Below, one piece after another: positions 34,888 through 42,600 of a DNA stretch of 44,748 nucleotides. The stretch's first letter is position 1, and the number at the start of each line of letters is the position of its first letter. The DNA is from Verrucomicrobiota bacterium (GTDB lineage: Bacteria; Verrucomicrobiota; Verrucomicrobiia; Opitutales; Opitutaceae): contig JADKHC010000029.1 in NCBI GenBank assembly GCA_016721945.1, positions 1-44,748 on the forward strand, read 5' to 3'. The notes under the pieces were generated by a model, which was given only the letters and a program-made list of their open reading frames with translations, was not told the DNA's origin and did not search any database. The translations under genes were made by a program, and so were the position numbers.

Positions 34888-37797
34888 ATGTTTTGCGCTC
34901 TTACACCAAGCCCAGTAGCTCAGCTCAAACACTTCGCTCGACGCATCCTCCTGTTTTGCGTCCTGCCGCTACTCGTTACCTTAACCCCGGCGTACACGCA
35001 GAGCAGCGACCAGCTTAAGATCGTCACCACCCAGCCCCGGCTCTTCTGGAACGCGCAAATCAAGCATAACGTCGAAGCAAAACCTATCGATGTCGCCAAG
35101 TTTTTGACCTATGTGAGAACGCGCCGAATGGGGGCTACCAGCGATCTCGCCCTGGAAATGAAAAACATCGTAGCCACGACCACCAATTATGGTAGCGACG
35201 CTATGAACTTCGGAAGTGCAGCCTATATTTCAAAACACCTAAACGATCCCTACGCTCCACTTTTCCATTCGTGCGCCGAAGCGTTTGCCACCGCCCTGTG
35301 TGATCAAGCCTTCACCACAGCCAAGGGCGACAACGGCCCCCGCCACAAACTTTACGCTCTCGGTCTTATCTATGACTGGCTCGGTGCCGACATAACCGAG
35401 ACCCTTCGCAAACGAATCATCACCGAGTCGCTCACCCTACTCCAACAAATCGACGACAGCTGGAAATACTTTTCCGAACCCGACTACTCTGGCGGACACT
35501 CCCGCTTGGGCAACATCATAGCCCTAGCCGCGCTGCTCGCCATCCGACACGGCATCGACGCCGAACCTCTCGCTGCCCGCAATACTTATTTCTTCTGGCT
35601 GGATCGCGTGGTTCGCAACTGGCGCGAAGGCTATAACCCCACCCAAGCCTGGATGGGGCAAAACGGCGGCCACGGCATGGGCTGGGCGTACGGCTTTGGG
35701 TACACCAGCATGGAGCCTTATGTGATGTGGGATAACGCAACGACCGAGGAGCGGTGGACCGCGCCCTGGCTCCTTGAGCGCGCTCAACTCCTGCTCTACG
35801 GCACCCGAAACTCTGCCAATCAGGAAACGACTTCATCCAAAGGTTACTACGACACATTCCCCTATTCGGGCGATGTCTGGTCAACGAGCTTCAGTAATGC
35901 TCTCGAATACAGCCTGCCCCTTCTCATCGCTGCCAGCCCACAGACAACCTGGCTATATAATCGCCTCACCAAAGCCTACTATTACCAATATTCCTGGGAC
36001 ATACTCTATCGCGATCCGACCGCCAGTTCAGCCCCGCCGGAAACGTTACCCCTAGCGCGTAGTTTCGGCGCATCAGGTTACGTGTTAATGCGTGACAATT
36101 GGAATCTCGATGAAAACACGCTGCTAGAGTTCAAGAGCACAGCCTACTATAACGTAAACCACCATCATCGCGACCAGAACGCCTTCACCCTTTTCTTTCG
36201 CGGACCGCTCGCGATCGATTCCGGCGGCTATAACATCTTCGGCGGTTATGGTTCCACCCACTGGCATAATTACTACGTGCGCAGTGTCGCGCACAACACC
36301 GTACTCGTCTACGACCCAGCAGAGAAATTCATCAGTTCGGGCGTGGCACGCTCCAACGACGGAGGCCAACGCTTCGCCGTGTCACCACAAGTCAACTACC
36401 CGACCCTGGAGCAAATGCAGCCAGGCGGAGTCAATGCGCTGGACGGCATCCAAACCTTCGAAAACCAAGCCGATTTCGCCTGCGCCTCGGGCGATGCCAC
36501 CAAAGCCTATGATCCAAACAAGCTCGCCGCTTTTCGTCGCACGATTGTCTTTTTGCGACAGTTTGCTGGCACCCATCCAGCCATTGTGGTCCATGATCGC
36601 GTGATTAGCACCAAGCCGGAATTCGCCAAAACCTACCTCCTGCATTCCATAAACCAGCCCGGCATCTCCGGATCTAAAGCCACGCTTTCAGTAGACGATG
36701 GAACCAATACCGACCGCCAAGGCGGGCTCATCCAAGAAACCATCCTGCCTGCAGACGCCATAATCACCGCAGTGGGTGGCGCAGGGAAGGAATATTGGGT
36801 GGATGACGATGGTTCTGGAGTGGGACATAACTACAACGAAAACCTGACCCCGGATGAACCAAATGCCTTACGCGAAGCGGGCCAGTGGCGCATCGAAGTC
36901 AAGCCAGGTGCCACACGCATCAAGGACTCCTTTCTCCACGTCCTCACCGTCACCGAAGGACACCCCCAAGATCAAGCCGTCGCAGTAAACCGCCTCTCGC
37001 CCAGCACCGACTTCGACGGCCTCGTGATCGCAAGCACGGATGGGGCCAAACGCAACTGTATCCTATTTCACCATACGACTGGAAATGTCGACGTAACCGC
37101 CGATCTCACCGGCGTCGCCCCCTTCAGCCGTATCATCGCAGTGGGACTGGACGCCAACACAGCCTACAGCCTTACCGTGACCACTACCCAACTTAGGCTA
37201 TGGACCAATCCCGCAGGCGCACTTCACAGTTCCGACCAAGGCATACTCGCGACACCCGTGGACGTGGCCCCCTCCATCCCGACGAATTTGCACGCCACTC
37301 TCGTGACTCCCTCAACCGTAACGCTTGCGTGGACTGCCTCGACGGATGACATCGCCGTGACGGGCTACGGGGTTTACCGCAACGGCACGCTAACCGATAC
37401 CACTGCCAACACCCAATACACCAATTCCGGCCTGACGGCGGCAACGACCTACACGTATTCAGTCAATGCCTACGATGCCGCGGGCAACGCCAGCGCCAAC
37501 AGTTCCTCCATCAACGTCACCACTCTCGTCGTCAACAACTCCAGCAGTTCCAGTTCCTCTTCATCATCCAGCTCCTCCTCCTCGTCGAGCAGTTCAAGCT
37601 CATCATCCTCGTCCAGTTCGTCGTCATCCTCATCTAGCTCCAGTTCTAGCTCATCATCATCGAGCTCAGGTGCTCCAACCTCCGCAGGTGGCGGCGGCGG
37701 CGCGCCAAGTTCCTGGTTCTATGGATTTTTAGTCGCGGCTCGACTGGTTCGCCTCATTTCCAAACGGCATCGGCGATACCTCGTTCAGAGATCGTAA
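34888..37797 (+). CDS. Secreted heparinase II/III-like polysaccharide lyase with FN3, poly-Ser linker and GGGG-APS-WF tail
   Basis: 969 residues; N-terminal signal or anchor with hydrophobic ILLFCVLPLLVTLTPAY at about 20-36. An alpha/alpha-toroid domain (about 50-390, with YSGGHSRLGNIIALAALLAIRHG and NGGHGMGWAYGFGY) is followed by a beta-sandwich domain that starts SGYVLMRDNWNLDENTLLEFKS and contains YYNVNHHHRDQNAFTLFFRG (H425-H427, D429), the layout of heparinase II/III-type lyases (PL12, PL15, PL17, PL21 relatives). These cleave uronic-acid-containing chains by beta-elimination. An FN3 domain (about 795-880), closely like that of the beta-helix protein, precedes 43 serines (885-927), then GAPTSAGGGGGAPSSWF. 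The start is uncertain; a later in-frame start near the hydrophobic segment is possible. Confidence 0.87.
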   Translation: MFCALTPSPVAQLKHFARRILLFCVLPLLVTLTPAYTQSSDQLKIVTTQPRLFWNAQIKHNVEAKPIDVAKFLTYVRTRRMGATSDLALEMKNIVATTTNYGSDAMNFGSAAYISKHLNDPYAPLFHSCAEAFATALCDQAFTTAKGDNGPRHKLYALGLIYDWLGADITETLRKRIITESLTLLQQIDDSWKYFSEPDYSGGHSRLGNIIALAALLAIRHGIDAEPLAARNTYFFWLDRVVRNWREGYNPTQAWMGQNGGHGMGWAYGFGYTSMEPYVMWDNATTEERWTAPWLLERAQLLLYGTRNSANQETTSSKGYYDTFPYSGDVWSTSFSNALEYSLPLLIAASPQTTWLYNRLTKAYYYQYSWDILYRDPTASSAPPETLPLARSFGASGYVLMRDNWNLDENTLLEFKSTAYYNVNHHHRDQNAFTLFFRGPLAIDSGGYNIFGGYGSTHWHNYYVRSVAHNTVLVYDPAEKFISSGVARSNDGGQRFAVSPQVNYPTLEQMQPGGVNALDGIQTFENQADFACASGDATKAYDPNKLAAFRRTIVFLRQFAGTHPAIVVHDRVISTKPEFAKTYLLHSINQPGISGSKATLSVDDGTNTDRQGGLIQETILPADAIITAVGGAGKEYWVDDDGSGVGHNYNENLTPDEPNALREAGQWRIEVKPGATRIKDSFLHVLTVTEGHPQDQAVAVNRLSPSTDFDGLVIASTDGAKRNCILFHHTTGNVDVTADLTGVAPFSRIIAVGLDANTAYSLTVTTTQLRLWTNPAGALHSSDQGILATPVDVAPSIPTNLHATLVTPSTVTLAWTASTDDIAVTGYGVYRNGTLTDTTANTQYTNSGLTAATTYTYSVNAYDAAGNASANSSSINVTTLVVNNSSSSSSSSSSSSSSSSSSSSSSSSSSSSSSSSSSSSSSSSSSSGAPTSAGGGGGAPSSWFYGFLVAARLVRLISKRHRRYLVQRS
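37540..37794 (+). repeat. Tripartite C-terminal tail 4
   Basis: 43 Ser (37540-37668), GAPTSA, five glycines, APSSWF, hydrophobic YGFLVAARLVRLI, basic SKRHRRYLVQRS. Confidence 0.95.
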
Positions 37798-38094
37798 AAC
37801 TGTTGCTCGCTACCCGTTTTTAACCGCACCAAGCACGTCGAATCCACCACGAGCATTATCACTGCAAATGCCAACACGCTATTTAGGTGTGCCATTTGAT
37901 TCGTTCTCGCGCAACAGCAAAGCATGACCTGTTCGACGACGCAGCGAAACCAACCTAACAGGATGGCAACGACTCTCTGACGGCTATCGTCGTTAATCCG
38001 CCGTAAAACCACGGAGACAGGACGGATACTCACTCAAATCCCCTCGCACAAAAACGACCTGACTATTTGGCTGGAGCTCCGCATCCGGCTTTTC
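37798..38094. other. Intergenic region upstream of the beta-propeller-like gene
   Basis: 297 nt. It holds the second copy of the shared motif (37991-38008). A short minus-strand reading frame here (37785-38033) has no resemblance to any family I know and I do not call it. No palindromic element is present. Confidence 0.6.
37991..38008 (+). promoter_or_regulatory. Shared upstream motif, copy 2
   Basis: CGTTAATCCGCCGTAAAA, 86 nt before the start at 38095; one mismatch to the copy at 29506-29523. See that entry. Confidence 0.35.
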
Positions 38095-39585
38095 ATGAAA
38101 ATTTCCAGCATTATAGTGGTTTCCTTTTTACCGGTTTTAGGTTGGTTTAATCCCGCACTATCCGGCGCGGTACCCGGTACGCCCACGTTGGTTGATCTCG
38201 GCATCGCCGACTATTCCGCCGGAGCCAAAGGCCCCTTCGCGCGAAATCCGTGGGACATGACCTATTTTCAAGGGCGAATCTACATCGGACAGGGCAACAG
38301 CGATAACGACGGCAGCCCTGACGCGAATGCCGGACCCGTCAAAATCGTCTCGTTTATTCCCAGCGGCACAGGCTTCCAATACGAAGGCGCAGCCGGCGCC
38401 CCAGCTCTTCCGGAGGAACAGATCGATGTCATCCGCGTCATCGATGGCGCGCTCTACATTCCTGGACACGACCCCAAACTGGATTGGACTATCCGCACTG
38501 TTTACAAGCGAACAGCCACCAACACCAGCTGGAGCCAGTTTAGATCAACCAATGCAGTCGAAGCCGATTCGTGGGGCATACACACCTACGACATCGCTGG
38601 CTTCGATGGAAAATTATTCTGCACCGGCTATGCTTATGGCATATCAACCGATGGAGGCCAAACCTGGTCAAATGCCGGATCTTCCCCTCGCTGCTCGGCG
38701 CTGCTAACCGTGGGCGGAAAACTCTACGGCGCCACTTTTGAATTACTGTTTATCGATGAATACAACCCGGCCACCAAACAATTTTCCCGTCGCAGCGATC
38801 TTACTGCGGTTGATTGGAACAAGTTCTTGCCGGGCATCCAGGTGACGGACCCCATCTCCTCGTACCTAAAAATCGTCCGCCCCATTAGCATGGGCACAGC
38901 ATCAATCTACCTCGGTGGCTACGAAAGCAGCGATCATCAGACAGGCACAACGGATGTTTTTCTCGCGCGGTCTTTAGAAAAAAACGCCATCGATGTGATC
39001 AGAACGACACCCAGCGGCGAGCGCCCATGGGACCTCATCGCCCGAGACAGCGTAGCCTATCTACTCACCAGCACCAAGACTGGTAGCGGAACCAGCGAGA
39101 CCTTTACGGTGACGATCTGGCAAAGCACCGCCGATCTCACCGGCTGGACACAGCTCTACACTGTTCCCGGGCTCAGTACCTTTGCCCGTTCCTTCGAGGA
39201 GGTGAATGGCGATTTCTACCTCGGGCTTGGCACAGATGACGGGGTGTCGGGTTACGATTCCGCCGACCAAACCTACACGACAGGGATAAAAGCCGATAGC
39301 GGACGAATACTCTGGATCCGCCGCCCCAACACCAGCTCCAGCAGTTCTTCCTCCTCCAGCTCGTCGTCGAGCAGCAGCTCGAGTTCATCTTCGTCGAGCA
39401 GTTCCAGCTCATCATCCAGCTCGAGCAGTTCCTCTTCATCTTCCGGCAGCCTGGGAGGCACCTCTGGTTCATCCGGCGGCGGTGGCGCAACCAGTGGAGT
39501 GTTCTTTGTGGCGATCAGCCTGCTGTCAGTTGCGCGAAAGGCAGGCGGTCGTCGCAGGACTGTGCTATTGGAAAAACGGCATTAA
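38095..39585 (+). CDS. Secreted beta-propeller-like protein with poly-Ser linker and divergent Gly-rich tail
   Basis: 496 residues; signal peptide MKISSIIVVSFLPVLGWFNPALSG. The body (about 25-410) is all-beta in appearance with repeated short motifs such as NPWDMTYFQGRIYIGQGN, IDGALYIPGHD, GFDGKLFCTGYAYGISTDGGQTWSN and VGGKLYGATFE, the style of WD/Kelch/sialidase-type propellers (S-T-D-G-G-x-T-W is an Asp-box). No catalytic residues can be assigned; sugar binding or hydrolysis is possible. Residues 414-450 are 37 serines, followed by GSLGGTSGSSGGGGATSGVFF, where the proline and tryptophan of the other tails are missing, a hydrophobic stretch and a strongly basic end (GGRRRTVLLEKRH). It precedes the next gene by 46 nt. 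Confidence 0.82.
   Translation: MKISSIIVVSFLPVLGWFNPALSGAVPGTPTLVDLGIADYSAGAKGPFARNPWDMTYFQGRIYIGQGNSDNDGSPDANAGPVKIVSFIPSGTGFQYEGAAGAPALPEEQIDVIRVIDGALYIPGHDPKLDWTIRTVYKRTATNTSWSQFRSTNAVEADSWGIHTYDIAGFDGKLFCTGYAYGISTDGGQTWSNAGSSPRCSALLTVGGKLYGATFELLFIDEYNPATKQFSRRSDLTAVDWNKFLPGIQVTDPISSYLKIVRPISMGTASIYLGGYESSDHQTGTTDVFLARSLEKNAIDVIRTTPSGERPWDLIARDSVAYLLTSTKTGSGTSETFTVTIWQSTADLTGWTQLYTVPGLSTFARSFEEVNGDFYLGLGTDDGVSGYDSADQTYTTGIKADSGRILWIRRPNTSSSSSSSSSSSSSSSSSSSSSSSSSSSSSSSSSSSSSGSLGGTSGSSGGGGATSGVFFVAISLLSVARKAGGRRRTVLLEKRH
39334..39582 (+). repeat. Tripartite C-terminal tail 5 (divergent)
   Basis: 37 Ser (39334-39444), GSLGGTSGSS, four glycines, ATSGVFF in place of APSxWF, hydrophobic VAISLLSVAR, basic KAGGRRRTVLLEKRH. 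The architecture is kept but the core motif is changed. Confidence 0.9.
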
Positions 39586-39631
39586 CAGTCCTGCCCGGCT
39601 TTCTCCCGTAAGCCTTGCCCCATCTTTTTTC

Positions 39632-42600
39632 ATGAAGCTCGCCCCTTTCGTCCGCTTACTCTATCTGACCGTCTGCGTTGGGTTTTGTGCCGAATCATTC
39701 GCCACCGACAATCTTATCTTCAACGGCAGCTTCGAGCTCGGGACCTCGGGTTTTGAGTGCAACAAATACCTACGCCCTTCAGCCAACCCAAACATGATTT
39801 ATGAGGGGCCAGTGATCGACTCGACCACATCTGTATCGGGCACTAACTCGCTGAAAATACCGAACCATTATTCCGAGGCATTCAATCTGTTTGCCCGCAA
39901 CATCGTTTTGAAGCCGTCGACCAAGTACACGATTTCTCTGAGCATGAAGAGCAGCGTCGCAGCCCTGCCGGTGGTGATTATTATTTGCCGGGATGATTGG
40001 GCCTTCAGCGGAAACAACAACGGGTATCCATTCAAGGTCGGTATGACGTGGCAGCGCTTCACCCTTACCTTCACCACGCCAGCCACCGAGATGGGAAATG
40101 TGCCGTGGATAAAGTGTAACTTCGACGAGACCGCTCCGGCGAACGATCTCTGGATCGACGATTTTCAGATCAACGAAGGCGCAGTTCAGGCTTACCAACC
40201 CTCGGCCGAGCTCGAAGTCGCGGTGACCACGGATAAAAATTTGTATGAAGGCACCGGCAGCACAGCGATGGCCTCCATCGATCTGCTCAACAGCTCTGCC
40301 CGCGTCGTGCAGGGGAATATCACGCTTCAGCTAAACGAAGAAGCCGGCATTGCCCCATACAACGTGGGTGTTGTTCCGGTCACACTGCAGCCAGGTGAAC
40401 ACAAAACGCTGCAGCAGCCTATCGCTCTCACACGATTTGGCTCTTTTACGTTGGTTCCGGTCATGCAAGTCAACGCCGTGGCCTCGACGCTGCCCGCCTG
40501 GTTCGCCGCTGTCGGGAAATATCAGAAAGCCCAAACACACGTGGATCTTTCGTCGACCTTTTGCGTAGGCGTGAATTCAGGCCTTGGACACTCGCGCTGG
40601 ACCGGTCCGGCGGGCACCGACAGCGTCAGAGTCATGAACGGTTCGCCCGACGAACTCATGGCATTGTATGTGGCGATGGGTTGCAGGCTCGTTCGGTCTT
40701 GGGATGTGGATACGGCGTTTGACTGGGGAACCATCGAGCCAACCAAAGGCAACCCGAGCTATCTCTACACCGACTACGTGGTGAACAAATTCTACGACTA
40801 CGGCATAAGCCTCCTGCCCGTGGTTGGTTCGAGTTGGCTGATCCCCACCACTCCGACAGCTTCTGATCCTTTGCTCTGGCCACAGTGGATTATCGATGAG
40901 AGCCAGGTCCTTGATACCACACCGTACTTCAAGAAATTGGGAAAGAGCTTGTTTCTACCGCTCGACGCGAGCTGGCGCAAGTATGTCAGCAACCTTGTCA
41001 ACCGCTACAAAGGCAAAATCACCCACTGGGAAATCACTAACGAGCCGAACATCTGGCTCCCCGGCGGTGCCAGTCAATATGTTCCGTATTTGCAGTCAGC
41101 GGCCGATGTAATCCACCAAGCGGATCCGACGGCCAAGGTTGTTGGATTTTGTTCCAACGGAGAGTTCGTCAACCCAAACAGCTCAGGTATCCAGTTTATA
41201 AAGACGGGCATTGCCGCGCCGCTCAATGGTCTAAATGCGGCGGATGTCGTTTCGTTTCATCCCTACACCGATCCGACCTTGGGTTCTTTCTACCCGGCCG
41301 ATGTCTCGATCAAGACTATCCAACAAGCCATCGCCGGTACGAGCAAACCAGCCACGCCCATCTGGAATTCGGAGCTCTATTATCTGGCCGATGGAATTGG
41401 TTCCGGGGTGGAACGCGTGCTCCGACCACAACACGTGGCCACGCGAATTTTGACCGATCTGGGTGAAGGCGTGGCCCAGTCCACCAGCGTGCATGATGGG
41501 GCGCTCTGGCGCAAAACACTCAATCCGGATTTCGACGACGATTCATTCACCTCTCGACGACTGCCTTCATCAAAATTTGTAGCATACAACGCCTTCGCCC
41601 GGTTACTCGAAGGTGCCACGCCCAAGGGCAAAATCGCGTGGAGCCCCGCGTCGGTTTGCTATGTCTACGAAAAGAACGGAAAACCGGTTGCAGCTTGTTG
41701 GATCTATCGAGCTGTTCCCGACCAAGCCATCACGCTTCCCACTAGTTTTGCGAACACCCAGGTGCTCGATGTTTTTGGTAACGCCATCGCGAGCACGGGC
41801 GGGAATTTCAGCATCGGCCAAACTCCGGTGTATCTGATTCCGCCCGTCGGCACCACGACGGCAGACTTCATCGCGGCCCTGCAAGCAGCGCCTGCACCCG
41901 TCGTTTCAATCACGCCGGTGGGCGTCGATACGGTGGGCGCCACGGTGACATTGAAGGCCGTGGTCAAACCTTGGCCAGGCCGAACCATCAGCCAGGTTTC
42001 ATTCAGCATTGCCGGTGTTGATGCTGGTAATGGCACTTTCAATACAACGAACGCGGACTGGGAAGTGGCTTATAAAACAACCACGTCCGGGCTGCTCACC
42101 GTTCAGGCCACCGCTCTCGACAGTGCAGGCCACAGCAGTTCGGGCACCGCGCAGTTCGCCGTGGGCGGACCACTCGGCACCCTCGGTACTTATGGCAACA
42201 ATGGCCAGCCGTGGGCCGTGCCGGCTGGAGGAAGCTTGCGCATCGAAGCCGAAAACTTCGACCAAGGTGGCGAAGGACTGTCTTTTCACGACACCGACGG
42301 GCAGGCCGGAAAATGGCTTGGCCGCGATGGCGGTACCGCGAAGGAAGTCGATAACAATATGTCGCCGGAAGGTCCCGTTGTGTGGGGCGTTCTCGGTGGC
42401 GAATGGTTGCGGTATACCGTCAACATCCCTACGACCGGCGTGTATAACCTACGGCTTCGGTATGCCAACATGCTCAAATCCGGCTACACCTCAGCAACTG
42501 TCACGATCAAGTGGAAGGGCCAGGTAATCGCCAGCAATGTCCTCGTGATGCCGCAGACGACCGACTGGAATACCTTCGCCAATCTCGACATCACCACGAG

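Noticed and set aside
37785..38033. Minus-strand reading frame of 82 codons in the intergenic region before 38095
   Set aside because: Overlaps the end of the lyase gene, no Shine-Dalgarno signal, no family resemblance.
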